Positions 45,715 to 57,880 are shown, numbered from the stretch's first letter. The stretch: DNA of 64,000 nucleotides from Acanthosepion esculentum (GCA_964036315.1 OZ038509.1:34347499-34411498); one strand, 5' to 3'. The notes: generated by a model not told the origin, from the sequence alone. Numbers and translations are program-made.

Positions 45715-46430
45715 ATTTTTTTTTTTAAGCCAATCACCCCAAGCAAGGCTGGAAGCCACTAGCACGCAAGGGGTTACAGAAGGTTTGGAGGAAGAGCAGA
45801 TAGGAGTGGTAAAGGAGAGGATGTGGAGAAAGATAGTGGATCGATCAAGGCAAAAGGGTTTACAGAAGATTTGGAGCGAGAGCAGATAGGAATGAAAGGT
45901 GAAAGGATGTGGAGAAGGGAAGTGGATAGATCAAGGCAGCTGGAGATGTCGATTGACGTTACACTTAAATAGTTGGAGATTATATTTGTCAGGGAAGCAG
46001 GAATAAGGAAGGGAGTTCCACAGGCGATATGTGCGAGACATGAAGCTATTGGAGTAGAAGAGACGTCTACATCTAACAGTTTCAACGGTGAAGGGGTGGG
46101 AACGGGATGCCAGCCTCGTAGGACGTTTAAATTCATGAGGCCTAGGAACCAGCGAAAGCAGCTCCTCGGAGCAATGACCGTGAAATTATTTGTAAAAAAG
46201 ACAGAGCGATGCAACGTCGCGTCTGTGAGAGAACGACTGCAGACGAGATGACAGATCAGGGCCAATTACATTGCATATCTGTCTCTGGATCTTATCAAGA
46301 ACCCTGAGGCAAACAGCAGGGGCTCCAGACCATATATGGCAGCAATACTCCATGCAAGGGCGAATGGTCGATTTTATTAGTAGCAGTAATTTGCGTCGTG
46401 CTTCAAATCGATACGAACCTTTGGCCAACC
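45715..46430 (-). pseudogene. LINE RT C-terminus and 3' end, copy 3
   Basis: Minus strand: I-K-S-T-I-R-P-C-M-E-Y-C-C-H-I-W-S-G-A, L-D-K-I-Q-R-Q-I-C-N-V, SHRRDVASLCLFYK, then in another frame E-E-L-L-S-L-V-P-R, V-E-T-V-R-C-R-R, F-M-S-R-T and L-F-K-C-N-V-N-R-H-L. The 3' part contains an ~83 bp tandem duplication (45,771-45,852 and 45,856-45,938) and ends GCCTTGCTTGGGGTGATTGG. Over 46,150-46,290 it is almost identical to the copy at 59.5 kb. Confidence 0.85.
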
Positions 46431-46579
46431 TGATGTCTAAAAGAAATATATACTAAAAGAAATATATACTGTGTTATAGTTTGAAAGTAAATAGGGAGCA
46501 TTGATAAATAAAGTGTGTGGTGAATAATGTTGAAGAACCGGTTACTGAATTCTCCCATAGGTCTTCTTCAGGGGATCTG

Positions 46580-46697
46580 GAACATTCGTCCAAGGAACAT
46601 TTGTCTAACAATATTGCTCTAAGGAACACTCGTCTAAAGAGTGTATGGCAAAGACATATTCTTCTAGAGTATTATGGCCTAATGGGTATTGTTACTA
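46580..46697 (+). repeat. 15 bp minisatellite, array 1
   Basis: Eight degenerate 15 bp units: GGAACATTCGTCCAA, GGAACATTTGTCTAA, CAATATTGCTCTAA, GGAACACTCGTCTAA and more diverged ones to GTTACTAACC. Consensus near GGAACATTCGTCTAA. Confidence 0.9.
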
Positions 46698-46839
46698 ACC
46701 TGAAAACAGTTAGTAAACCAAAAAAGTCCATAGGTCCATGAGACCTTGCTTAAATATTATTCTGTAATATAGTGAATTTTACTAGAATTGGGTATTTTGT
46801 ACATGAATAAAGAGATAATTTATTAAAAAATATTATTAT

Positions 46840-46975
46840 AAGCCAATGTCCTTAAACGAGAATTCCTTAGACAAGTTTCCTTTAGACCAATATTTTTAGA
46901 CGAATTTTCCTTGGATCAGTGTTCCTTAGGCCAATATTCCTTAAACCAATATTCTTTAAACTAATATTCCTAAAT
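46840..46975 (-). repeat. 15 bp minisatellite, array 2, inverted
   Basis: About nine units such as GACCAATATTCCTTA and GATCAGTGTTCCTTA; the reverse complement (TAAGGAATATTGGTC) matches the array 1 consensus TAAGGAACATTCGTC. The two arrays face each other across about 140 bp. Confidence 0.9.
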
Positions 46976-49357
46976 CCCTTTTTCAGAGATATGAAAAGAC
47001 CATGTCATCTGATGGGTACGTCGTCTTTTCTTCCCTTCACAACCACTTGCCGATTTGACAGAAAAGGGCGGGTTTAATTGGTTTACGGATACAATTATGA
47101 AGAGGCCCATCAAAAAGAGTTGAGAAATTAGACTGTCTTTGTAAATAAGATAATGACTTTTATAATTAAGTTTTATGGAACACGTTAATTGATTGAGGAA
47201 ACCAATTACTGAGAAAAACGAGTTATCGTTCTTTTTTATTCCACACTAAAAGATGCTTATAGACTAGAAGAGAAGCTGTTATCAGCGATGAAGCATTATT
47301 ACTAACAAAATGATTTGATGAACGCGACGTAATGTTATTAGACCCGATATTTGTTGCGTTGGCCGTTTAATTAACGAGCTCTCCGTAAAGAGAAGGTGAA
47401 AACCAGTGATCGAAGACAGGCGAATAACAGACGGTTGGTTTTCAATCAAGGTGTGTGAAATAGAAAAGAAAAGCGCCTCATTAATGAAATGTGTTTTTCT
47501 TCTCGTGAACGCCATGACAGAATTATTGAAAATGATCAGGGAAAAATCGTTATAATACCAAACAAAATATAACTAATTCGATATTTCCCCTCTTCAATTT
47601 AAAAAAAATAGTCGATCAAGACGCTACACAGATTTTGTTTATCTTTTATGTGCGAATAGCCTTTTAGGGAAGACACTGAAATTATTGTCTCCTCAACAAT
47701 TTTGAATTCAGGGATGTTCTTCTCCTAGACTGGCTTCGAAGCAAGGATGGATATTCCAGTCTGCCGTGATAATTGAAATAACTAGGGGTGTGTTGCATTT
47801 ATGCCTTCCCTAAGAACATTTCTGTACAAAGGGAACGCAACAGATTCGGACGGTAATTGAATTCGCTTTGAGCTAACTCTAATCTTTCCACGCTGATAAT
47901 CGTTGGCTAATGTTATAAACGCGTGTGGTTTCACGAGAAAACAAAGGAAACAACAGTTACCACCAGTTGCAAAAAGAAAAGACAAGCATTGCTGAGACAA
48001 AATTCTTTTCTATTGCTGACTTAAGGGATGAAGGCGGAGTGTTTATTTGTGAATGAGGCAAGCAGTCTGTAGCATAAGGTGAGTCGGCGGAACCTGAAGT
48101 AGATGAGTTTCTCTGCTAAGTGGGCTGAGGTCACTGGTGGTGACGGTGATAGCCTGCTCGCTAGTTCGCGACTGTCAGCCGACTGTGTTGCGCATAGCGT
48201 TCTTAAAAACAGGCGGAGTGGATCATAGCTCTGCTTTTTTTGTCACGCCTTTTGCTTTAGCGGCAACTTATGTGATTGTCTCCTTTTATGTCATTTTTTT
48301 CTTTGGAGAAGTTTTGTTTTGTGAGCCAGATGTGATGCTCGGAGACCTTGCGCAGAGAGCGACTTTTTATTTTTAGTTTTGCTTTCTTAGCGTTCACATC
48401 CTACTGACAGAATTTGATGGAAAATGAATCAGAAAGAGATCCAGTTTGAGACAGAATATAACAGCAGGTGCTATTAACGTTAAATGAAGAACTGCGTCTG
48501 TAGTAACTTTAGCCTTCCCTAAGTAGAATAAATTGACGTGAAGGACACGTAACAAATTATGTGTTGATTTGTTTTGTTGCCAATTTTTGTTTGTGCTTAG
48601 GAACTGAACCGAAAGGGGGCACATAAACAAAGCCATTCAAAACCTTTTGACTACTATGCCTTTCTTCTCGTTGCTTCTCGTTTCTTCTCGTTGCTTCTGA
48701 TTTTTATTACAATAATTAGTTTCGTCTAGGAATGTTCATAAAAACATTCGCCCGCGGTCAACAACATATGGTATTATATTAAGTCTCATGTTGTTTAACA
48801 GTCATAGACAGTTATCAATTAGTTTTGCCATTAAACAACTAGCTTCAAAATCGTTCAGTTCAATTTCACTAACCAAGCTTGGGTTAAAGTGTGGTATGGA
48901 TTTCGATCACTTCCCAACAGTGCGAAATGCTGAGATCGTGTCCCTAGGACGATATTATCAAGAAGTGACATCGTTCATGGAAACATTTGAACACAGGTTT
49001 CATGGTTGAGACATTTTGCCATGCGTTCATTCACAAAAAGGCTACCAGAAAATGTCGCTCAAATAAACTATAGACCAGGGCATTACTATAAACTAAATAA
49101 GGGCCTCTGATCGGGAGAACGGAGGGTTTGATGAGCGTGGAACCACCATTTAATTGTTGTAGTCCCCAGGTCCATCCTGCAATGGGTAAATAGTGAATCC
49201 TCATACAAAAGCAAAACACTATGAAAGTATAAAAATAAAATTCCATAGTAAAAATACCAGCAATACATATTTATATGAAAAAATACTAGAATTACCTATT
49301 ACAGTAAAATTACCGGCAGTACATTTTATAACAAAATGACCAACAATACATTTTATC
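46976..49357. other. No recognisable feature
   Basis: Includes a short TTCTCGTTGC repeat (48,660-48,700). Several open frames of 60-80 codons have no domain, no conserved partner and no splice context that I can defend. Confidence 0.4.
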
Positions 49358-49480
49358 TGTAGTTGAAGGCATAGAATTGCGTTCATAATTTAGCTGCAGC
49401 CATAAAATTGTGTTCAAAATATTTAGATTTCGGTATTAAATAATCCAGAGATTGATATGCCGCTAAAACAAAACAAGTAA
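49358..49480 (+). repeat. Dispersed repeat, pair with 32,862-32,970
   Basis: See the partner; the copy here is longer on the left. Confidence 0.7.
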
Positions 49481-50638
49481 TCAAATATGGAGATATGAGG
49501 AAAATGGGGGGAAAATGAGCACTTACACTTATAATGAGAACGAGACAAGTGAAATATCTAGCGCACATAATGAGGAAATGGACATATATTTTGTTACTCA
49601 CAGGATTTGAAAGCAGGAAGACCAGAGGAAATCATCGAATAACCTCCCTAGGGATCTTGTTCAAATGGCTGACAGAATAGAAACACGGAGGGATATAAAA
49701 AAGACAAACCGTAGTTAGAGATAATAAAACAATACAGGAAGATATAGAGAGCTATGATGGCCCACGTTTTGAATAGATATGGCGCATAGAAGACGACGAA
49801 GGCATATTCCCTGTTTCTCTGGCTGTTAAAGACAACTTTCATTTCGTGATTTGATAAGACAGATTGAATCAAATAAAAATTCGGTTAGACCTTTAAACCT
49901 GTGAAGGAGATCAGCCAGTTCACGAGGTTCGAGGAAAGATGCTCATTGCTGAATCCTTCACTCGTTTTCAATATTACATCATATGCAAGTATGTGTAAAT
50001 AATATTCGGTAGGGATTATCAACTTAGTGGATATTCTATATAAAATAAAGCCAGGATATCAAAAATACATACATAATAACGCTTACTTCCTTACTTCGTC
50101 CTAATAACGATAGATACGAGCTCTGACATACATCCTACGAGATGCTGATGCCTTTATGCGACCCTGTTGTGGCATCGGCCATTGTTTTTTCAGCACTGTT
50201 TTATGGCCATCCACCATTTTTTAATTCTCTTTAAACTGACTTTACATTGTCTGTGCTCAACTAATAATGTACATCGTGTATAGGAAGGTTGCGTTATCTT
50301 CCGGGAACAAAACATCAACACCGCAAAACATAGCATACATAAAGGGGTGTAATTAGTTTGCAACAAGGTGTTTGTACAAGATGCCAAAAAGTCGGCTAGG
50401 TATTTAAAAACAATCGATGATGTTAGATTTTTTTTTTATACTTTTCTTTTTTAAGAAATTCGATTAACATCGGGAAATTATCGATGGACAAATTCAGAAC
50501 TGAACAAAGAATTAAAATCGTTGATTTTTATTTTGGATTTAACTAAACTTTTAAGCACTGGATAATTTCGCGAAATTCCGAAAATGTATGATCACAATGT
50601 ACTCCTTAATATATGCAAATTATTGGAAGAGCTATATC

Positions 50639-50639
<1 letters not shown>
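49481..50639. other. No recognisable feature
   Basis: Nothing supportable. Confidence 0.45.

Positions 50640-50676
<37 letters not shown>
50640..50676. repeat. (ATT)n microsatellite
   Basis: ATT run; another short one at 50,966-50,993. Confidence 0.95.
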
Positions 50677-50678
<2 letters not shown>

Positions 50679-51129
50679 ATCGTTTTATGGTCAACAAAAA
50701 GAGCAAATATTTTTGGAGACAGATTAAAATTAGCAGCTGTCCACAACCATTGGACTAAGGGGTACATAGTCATCATAAAATCTTCGTGTTATACAAACAG
50801 TACCAAAGAGTGTAATATCATGTAAGTGTCCAAACTTATATTTGACACAATCTTACCCAGATACGTTGGAAGTTCAATAAGTACATTGTCCAGGGCATCA
50901 ACAAAACTCTCATGTTTCCCACTCTTTCATTGACCACACTTTATACACCTCGTATTTTAATCTGTTATTATTATTATTATTATTATTATTATACAAAATG
51001 AATGACGTAACTCTTTCAATATTTTGAATAAAAAAAACCAGCGCGATTTAAGAAAAGAAAAAGAAAAGAAAACACACAATGTTTAACAATATTTCCACAG
51101 TATATTTGTTTTCTTCGGGCTGTTTAGAA

Positions 51130-52228
51130 TTTTACCACCAAACCGAGGTATGTGCAATGGGAACTCGCATGGTCGTTAATTCTGCGAATGTTTTCATGGC
51201 AGATTTCGAAGAAACACTACTTGAAGCATTAAAATAACAGCGCAAACATAAACCAGTATTTTGGCTGCCATTTATTGATATAAGCGTCATCTGGGAAGGT
51301 ACAGAGGAAAGTTTGATGGAATTTCTACAGATTTTTGAAACTGATGCGCAAAAAAACAATATTCGATCAAACATAAAAATTACATCCAGTTTCTCAAAAA
51401 CTAGTGTTCATTCTTATGATACAAGAGTAAAGTTCTCAAAGAGTCGTCTAATAACCGAGGTATTTTGCAAGCCTACCTCATCAAATATTTATCTTCATTG
51501 CCGTTCTGTTCATTCTTATCACACGCTAAAGTCAAACCCGAAGTGCCAACTTTTACGCATTAGACGAATATGCTGCTATATAAAAGATTACTGGAAACAT
51601 GCCATTGATTTAATTCGGAATTATGCCAAGAACAACAATCAAGAATGGCGACTGAAATAAATTCTCTATGAAAAGGTTGAGAAGAAAGATTGTCATAATT
51701 TTACAACGGATCAAAGCACCGAAAATCCAGCTATGAACATATTTCGCAAAAATATCCGCGTTTTCCGGTTATTATTCCAACCCCCATCGGTTTGATTCAA
51801 ACGAAACAAAAACATCAGAGAAAACTTTAACGGTTACCAACGGTCACACGCAAAACTCCGATTGTTGTACACTAGAAAAGAGTCAGAGAAGCGGAAAACC
51901 CTGTTTATTATGCAACAGCACGGCTGAAGTCAACTCCATCACAAATTCAAAGAGGGACCTAACGATTTCTCCAAAAAGTGGCATTTGTACGTATTCCCGC
52001 CTGATATACGCTACCTAATATACCAAACATGACTTGATTTGTGTGGGTTGCACACTTAAAAGAAAAATGGACAAAATATTTTATGGCCACAGGAATTATA
52101 CCCGACACATTATTGGGACTTCATCAGAACTCGCTAAACATTTTATTATAAACGAGTGTCATTTCGACGAAATTCTTAAAAATTCTGAAAAAAAAATATC
52201 CCAAATCCATCAACCTCTAAAACCTTAA
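51130..52228 (+). pseudogene. Penelope-like RT palm, thumb and GIY-YIG domain
   Basis: Plus strand in order: Y-H-Q-T-E-V-C-A-M-G-T (PLE palm, normally Q..G.AMGT), a stop, F-W-L-P-F-I-D-I-S-V-I-W at the YIDDxxxxW box with the second catalytic Asp replaced, Y-D-T-R-V-K-F-S, LITEVFCKPTSSNIYLHCRS, V-H-S-Y-H-T and L-R-I-R-R-I-C. After stops, L-C-N-S-T-A and HDLICVGCTLKRK mark the GIY-YIG domain, ending A-K-H-F-I-I-N-E-C-H-F. The RT 5' half is absent. The longest continuous PLE coding match in the window but clearly inactive. Confidence 0.85.
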
Positions 52229-52614
52229 AACGGATGATGATGATTAAATATGAAAAATGCTAACGCCCCACCCCCCCGAGGGAATAAATAAAACGACACA
52301 AGAGTTCCATATGATTTATATTAAACTATTTGATTCATTGCTCTTACTAATAGACTGACAAAATTTCAAGATGTGTACGATTCCCATCACGTAACTCTCC
52401 TTTCAATTGTATTCTATTCAGACTGACTGCGTTTCGTTCGTTTTTCTTAAGACAAGCGAAATTTGTATAAAGACGTGTATCTTTAAAGAGTATTTTTATA
52501 CTTGTATTTAATTTTTAAAAATAAGACTCACATACTGTTGAAATATTGTTGAACATTCTTTAACTCTGTGTTTTTTCTTTTTCTTTTTTAAATAGCTCTC
52601 TTCTCTAAACGTTG

Positions 52615-52654
<40 letters not shown>

Positions 52655-53364
52655 GTTGTTGTTGTTTTTGTTATTGTTGACGATGCTGAAAAGCAGTCAG
52701 AGAATTATTTCAATGGATGGTTTTATATGAATATTAAACGAGTTTTCTCTCCGTTTTATGATGGGTTTTCTGATATTTTCCTTCTGAAATCTTTGTACAC
52801 GGAAGCGTATCAATTGTCATAGTGTTCATGGCACGTTAAATGATCAAATCACGTGATGCAATCATAAAAACACGTTGCTTCTTTCGAGTTATCTTTCTCA
52901 GTCGGTTACTTAGAGGCGGTTCAACAATTAAATACAAACTGACGTATGTGTCCATTGTTCAAACATCAAGTGAATGGATGAATCTTCTAGCAGAGACGAT
53001 GTTTTAGTAACAGAGAGCGCGTATGCAAGACTGAGCAGAAATTCTACTGAACAACAATCATTTCACTTTGAATACATTTTTGCTTCAATTTTATATTTGT
53101 ACAAGTTTTTGTACAATAACATGAACATCGATTTTGGTTCACAGAGTGCAGTTCTGTTGAATGGAATGAGTACTCGATGGATAAGTATTCACAGCTCACT
53201 CTGCACGTTTGATGTAAGCCACTTCGATTTTACGAAAGATTACATTCGTATATATTTCTCTGGTTTCCGAAATTGCATTAAGTGAAAAGTCAATTATCGT
53301 TAATTTTTATAGAAATATGTTTTAGGATTTACAGAGCTTCAAATAATTGAATAATCTTGACATA
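52229..53364. other. Featureless apart from an (ATT)n tract
   Basis: (ATT)n at 52,615-52,653 followed by TTG units. The 103-codon plus-strand frame at 52,974-53,285 has no domain I recognise; upstream TATA or splice signals are not evident. Confidence 0.4.
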
Positions 53365-53900
53365 TCTGGTCTGGTGCTCTTGCCATTCATCTCAAGGTTC
53401 TTGACAAAATCCAAAGAAGAATCGGCAACCTGACTTAGTATCTCAACTTCAGTCACTTTCTCACCGTCGGATCTTAGCCTCTCTCTGTCTTTTCTACAAA
53501 TATTTTCATAGCAAGTGCGTTGACGATCTTTTCTCCCCTGTTGTCCCGACTACATGAAATTTAAGCTCGCTACTAGATTGGTATCTAGGTTTCATCCCTT
53601 TTACTGTTGAAATAGTTAAATGTAAACACTACTTCTACTCCAGCAGTTTCTTTTCCCGCACTTCGGCTTGTGGAAGTCCTTTCCACGTGATGCTCTGGTA
53701 ACGACAATCTTCAAAAATGTAAATGCAACGTCAATTGCCATCTTCTATCGTATTGAATCCCGTTCATCTTTTATCCTTTCCGCAAACCTTCTATAGACAG
53801 TCTTTTCTCTCACTTTCACTCTCTGTAACCCTCTAGGTGCTAATGGCATTCCCGCCTTGCTTAGGGTGAAATACTTAAAAAGAAAAAAGAAAAAAAATTC
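53365..53900 (+). pseudogene. LINE RT C-terminus and 3' end, copy 4
   Basis: Matches the family at nucleotide and broken protein level: TCTTGACAAAATCCAAAGAA (K-I-Q-R-R), CTCTCTCTGTCTTTTCTACA (L-S-L-F-Y), TTTACTGTTGAAATAGTTAA (F-T-V-E-I-V), GGAAGTCCTTTCC, and the 3' end GCCTTGCTTAGGGTGAAATA. Heavily frameshifted. Confidence 0.75.
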
Positions 53901-54579
53901 TGTCTGCCTGCTCTCATGACGAAAGTTGAGGCTCGGCGTCACCTTTAGCTGACGTAGAAAGTTTTGGATACGGTAGCATACGTGACTTTTTATACTTTTA
54001 CTTTTTCTTGTCGCACAATCCAACTTTAAAATGCATAAACCAACGTAGGCTTTTAAAATTTAGGCGATGCCAATTAGTAGACATTTCAGATCGGAAAGAA
54101 AGGATATGTTCCTGGTGAGAATTAGATAACCCTATTTTAACATCTAAGCTACGACAGCACAGTGTCTTTGCAAAAGACTGCGTCCAATATATAAAGTCAT
54201 CATTCTATTCCAAGGTCTTTCTCGGTGCCAGATTTGCTTTTTGTTTTAAGCTAGTCTGACAAAGTCTGACAATATTTTATTTTATTTTTATTAGACCAAG
54301 CATTGCGGGCAAATTCTATTATTATTATTATTATTATTCAGTGAGAACCACACGAAAAAATTGACTGTTGTGGTGTAGTTTCGAGTCAGTCGTGATAGTA
54401 GTATTCAATACTCATTTCGACAAGTCACTGCAATAATATTATCTTCCTTTTCCTAGACAATTACCCAGGACTACTTATCATGATATTAAGGAAGATGCTC
54501 CCCAAGTAACCCCGTTCCATCATCACCGAGCGGACACTGAATTTTCGTCTATCGATGAACGGTTGTTCTTCCATGATGC

Positions 54580-54995
54580 TCCGTGCCTTGAGCGCCTTTT
54601 GGGATTTAAGCTTACCCCAGAACTCGTACATACGATCTATTGCTAAAGATGCAGGGAAATGGTCGGCTCTCTGTACCTCTCCAGTAAGTACCTGGCTCCT
54701 CATGCTATCTTCTACCTTACAAGAGCTAGATCAGGCTGAGAAGAGAATGGATTATAGGCTTTCCAGTCTTCAATTTCCAGTCTCAAAAGAGTCCAAAAGT
54801 GTCTACACGGCCTTTCAGGTGATGATTTTTCCCACCTTAAAGCCCCTTTCTCAAGCTTCTCACTGCCTGCTTCTTGTTTCAAGTCTCGCATTACTCTGTA
54901 GCTATTTCCAGGGAACATATTCAGACGAACTACATTCCTTAGTTCCACTAGTTCTAACTTTCAGAGCTAAAACCCGTCATGCCAAGAACATTGTA
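54580..54995 (+). pseudogene. Second LINE family, RT C-terminus
   Basis: Shifting frames give C-L-E-R-L-L-G-F-K-L-T, NSYIRSIAKDAGK, S-L-Y, L-D-R/K-V-Q-K-like text around AGAGTCCAAAAGTGTCTACA, and Y-S-D-E-L-H-S-L-V-P then LTFRAKTRHAK. The order equals that of the copy 1-5 LINE but the last motif (T-F-R-A-K-T-R-H-A) marks a different family. Many frameshifts. Confidence 0.7.
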
Positions 54996-55417
54996 GCGAA
55001 CCATTTTAATTTCATCTCTAAGTGAGATGCGAGTTCCACTCGAACAGCTTTCCTCACAAACAGCTTCCTCTATTACTATAATCTTCATCTAGTGTTAATC
55101 GTTATCTTCCCAAAATATCTCCATAAACAGTGTTTCTCACCTATTAGTCTGTAATACAAGAGCCAGTTGAGATAAAATTGAGTGACTCTTGGGGCTTGTA
55201 CAACAAGGATAACAACAAAAAACAAAGATGAACAGTACATCAGACCACAGAGTTCACACCCAACTGATTATGATCAGGTAACCTCTGAGCAAATCTGTGG
55301 TACAGGACCGGATATTTACTGTATCCCATATTAATTTCCCAAGACAAAACACGTTTATGTTAAATATTATTATTATTACTTTTATTATTAAATAAAAGAT
55401 TCAATGGACACTAGTAT

Positions 55418-55570
55418 GATGTCAGACACAACAATGTGACATTAACAGAGCTTGCAGAAAATTTTATTAGGTTGGTGCAAAAATAATGTCGTTTTTTGAC
55501 GTTCAAGATCATGTCAAAAAACGACATTATTTTTGCACCAACCTAATATTACAAGAGACTTTAATTTCGA
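55418..55570 (+). repeat. Dispersed repeat holding the 80 bp palindrome MITE
   Basis: CAGACACAACAATGTGACAT to CAGAAAATTTTA on the left and TTACAAGAGACTTTAA on the right; the same text runs uninterrupted at 56,985-57,055. Confidence 0.85.
55467..55546. mobile_element. 80 bp palindromic mariner MITE, MADE1-like
   Basis: Exactly 80 bp: arms of 34 bp (TTAGGTTGGTGCAAAAATAA then TGTCGTTTTTTGAC) around GTTCAAGATCAT, perfectly complementary, between TA dinucleotides. The first 16 bases equal the human MADE1/Hsmar1 terminal repeat, and MADE1 is also 80 bp. The copy of the host repeat at 57.0 kb has a single TA and no insert. No mismatches in the arms indicates a young insertion. Confidence 0.95.
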
Positions 55571-56062
55571 CAAGTATTTTAAGCTGCACATTCTTAAAAG
55601 ATATTCAGAATTTATCGACTTTTCGACAATAAGGATGTTACGTATGCATATTAGTAACTTCCCGGTCGGAAGAATAAGCAGAATGATAAAAGAATTTCAT
55701 AAAATGTATCCGAGGCTGTTTGATATAATTCCTCTTCCTAACTCATTAACTAGCAAAAAATTTCAAGATGAACAAGATCACCATCATATTAAGCACGTTT
55801 TAGTTTCATGCCTTCGCAGTCGCGCGTTTCGTTCGTTTTGACGCCTTCATTACCAAGACAAGCAACGTTTGAACAAAGACAATATTTTTTCCTCTTTGAG
55901 TGTCGATCGTCCTTGGGTGTAATTCCTCAGTCCAGTGACCTTTCTCGGCCTAGGCGAGTCTTATGCCGGTTTAGTTTCTGGTCTTGGGTGACAGCGGCAG
56001 ATTATCTCAGCGACCTTGAATTTTCGCTTACTTGGTGATTGTTTCGGAATCGGCTACCTCTC

Positions 56063-56530
56063 AACGACGTAGCGTTCAAATGGGGCTTGATAGATTTGCC
56101 AGACTGTCAACGATGTCACATTGGTTTAGAGGAAATGGCATCGCATGCCGTCTACCGTTGTCATTGGGTGCGCCCGCTTTGAGTATGTCGGCGAGTTGAC
56201 GGCTCGTATCGTTCCCGAAAAGCACGTGCTCATTGATCGCGTATATGCGTGTGACAATGTGTTGGTACCCGTATTCTGGAGTGAAACAGATGGTGTTTTA
56301 GACGCTGCTGGCCACGGCCCGAATGATGTTTTGGACAACGCGAATGAAGGAAATCTTGCGATGCAATCGCTATTCTCATCAGGATCTGCTCAGAGTCTTT
56401 CAGCATCAAATCAGGATGAAGCTTAGAACTAATACGAAGCGGTTGGTATCGACAGATTTCAACGAAAGGTCCGTAACTGGAGTTAGACTGGTTTGCTCGG
56501 AAGGGGCAAGCAATGATTTTCTTTTTTACG
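56063..56530 (+). pseudogene. Tx1-like LINE, C-terminal zinc-binding region
   Basis: N-D-V-A-F-K-W-G-L-I-D, then CQRCHIGLEEMASHAVYRCH (a C-x2-C...H...C metal-binding pattern typical after the RT of Tx1/L1-like LINEs), W-V-R-P-L, frameshift, EYVGELTARIVPEKHVLID, V-Y-A-C-D-N-V-L, frameshift, T-T-R-M-K and F-Q-H-Q-I-R-M-K-L-R. Sequence from about 55,840 may belong to it but I cannot align it. Three frames required. Confidence 0.7.
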
Positions 56531-56892
56531 TCTCTCTAAGTCACAACGGAGCGGTTTTCTTTGGTTAAGATAGACTCTTCCAAGTGTACCTAGTTAATGT
56601 GTGTAAGTGTTGTTCCCGGCCTGTTCCCTGCTTCTGCTTTTGTTATGATCCAAGTCGAAATTCCCAGCCTCCCCAGTTTGTTCTGGCCCGGCCTTTTCAT
56701 CTCGACTGGGTCAGTTTTTGAATTTTCTAATGCCCATAATTTTTTATCCTTTTACTCTCCCTTAGAGACAGAGTTACTTGATTTTGTTGGAAGACAGAAT
56801 ACAGCGGTCACTCTTATTTTTGTTGGATGAACGGGTCCTACTAACATTATTCTTTCTTTTTCGGGGTCATCATCCCCTCCCATCATTTCATT

Positions 56893-56895
<3 letters not shown>

Positions 56896-56975
<80 letters not shown>
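56896..56975. repeat. (AT)n microsatellite
   Basis: AT run. Confidence 0.95.
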
Positions 56976-56980
<5 letters not shown>

Positions 56981-56984
56981 AAAG

Positions 56985-57060
56985 GCTAAAGACACCAGAC
57001 ACAACAATGTGACATTAACAGAGCTTGCAGAAAATTTTATTACAAAAGACTTTAACCTAC
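56985..57060 (+). repeat. Empty-site copy of the 55.4 kb repeat
   Basis: ACAATGTGACATTAACAGAG and AAAATTTTATTACAAAAGAC continuous, without the 80 bp MITE. Confidence 0.85.
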
Positions 57061-57237
57061 AAACATTTTTTTGAATTTGTACGTCTGATGAATTGGATCG
57101 TGATTACGATTCCAATGTAATAAATTATAACCATGGAATATTAGTGTTTGAGCCTTTTATATTATGTTCTTACTCTGTCCTGGAGATTGAGTTCTACCTG
57201 GATTCTATCCTCTTGAAAATTTATACATATATATGAA

Positions 57238-57256
57238 TACAATATATACAATTCTG

Positions 57257-57354
<98 letters not shown>

Positions 57355-57371
57355 CACAATTGTATATATTG
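57238..57371. repeat. AT-rich palindrome with 24 bp non-repeat arms
   Basis: CAATATATACAATTCTGTAT at the left and its complement with one mismatch at the right enclose a (TA)n core (57,261-57,350). Confidence 0.9.
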
Positions 57372-57479
57372 TGATTTTTAACTCATGGGATGTTTTTCCT
57401 AGTAGGTACCCAGTATGTGTGAGGTATTTTGGTTTATGAAGGAGCGAATGATGACGGATAAATTCTTATCGTAAAAGAG

Positions 57480-57626
57480 TATATTGTAACGAATGAATGG
57501 GTCGTGAACCCGATTGGCTAGGTATAAGATATCTAGTCATGAGTAACCTTGACCAGTCTCTTCCTTTTCTTCGACCTTGTGCCACACTTAATAAATCTTA
57601 GTAGAACCAACGTTTATACAAAGTAT
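57480..57626 (+). mobile_element. Short LTR-like unit
   Basis: TGTAACGAATGAATGG (57,485) to CGTTTATACA (57,620), with a CCAAT-type GATTGGCTA, a TATA-like GGTATAAGA and AATAAA near 57,590. AGTAT lies close on both sides (57,478-57,482; 57,622-57,626), leaving one or two extra bases at the ends. Only one copy is seen, so the call is tentative. Confidence 0.35.
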
Positions 57627-57733
57627 TATAATAATTGTTTATAGATTTATATATAGTTATACTTGAAAAAATATTTTAAATATAACTTGAAGAAGACATT
57701 CTGTTGAAACATTTTCTTTTTCTTTTCCTAAAT

Positions 57734-57880
57734 CGCAACTATTATTATTATTATTATTATTATTGCATTTATTTATTTTATCAATAATTTTTAATTTCTT
57801 TTATAATAACTATTTTAAGTGGGAATTCAGTTCATCTGGGTCATCCACTTTATCGCCTTTTAACAACATATTCGATCTTT
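57734..57880 (+). repeat. Dispersed repeat, pair with 58,905-59,070
   Basis: ATTATTATTATTG, then TTTATTTATTTTA, TAATAACTATTTT, CATCTGGGYCATC and TATCGCCTTTTAA occur in the same order in both. Confidence 0.8.

Noticed and set aside
45774..46265. 163-codon minus-strand frame as a gene
   Set aside because: It is an off-frame reading of the LINE; the recognisable motifs lie in other minus-strand frames.
48137..48376. Membrane protein gene from hydrophobic frame
   Set aside because: T-rich DNA gives hydrophobic residues by default; no family features.
52974..53285. Host exon
   Set aside because: No recognised domain, no convincing splice signals, and base composition like its surroundings.
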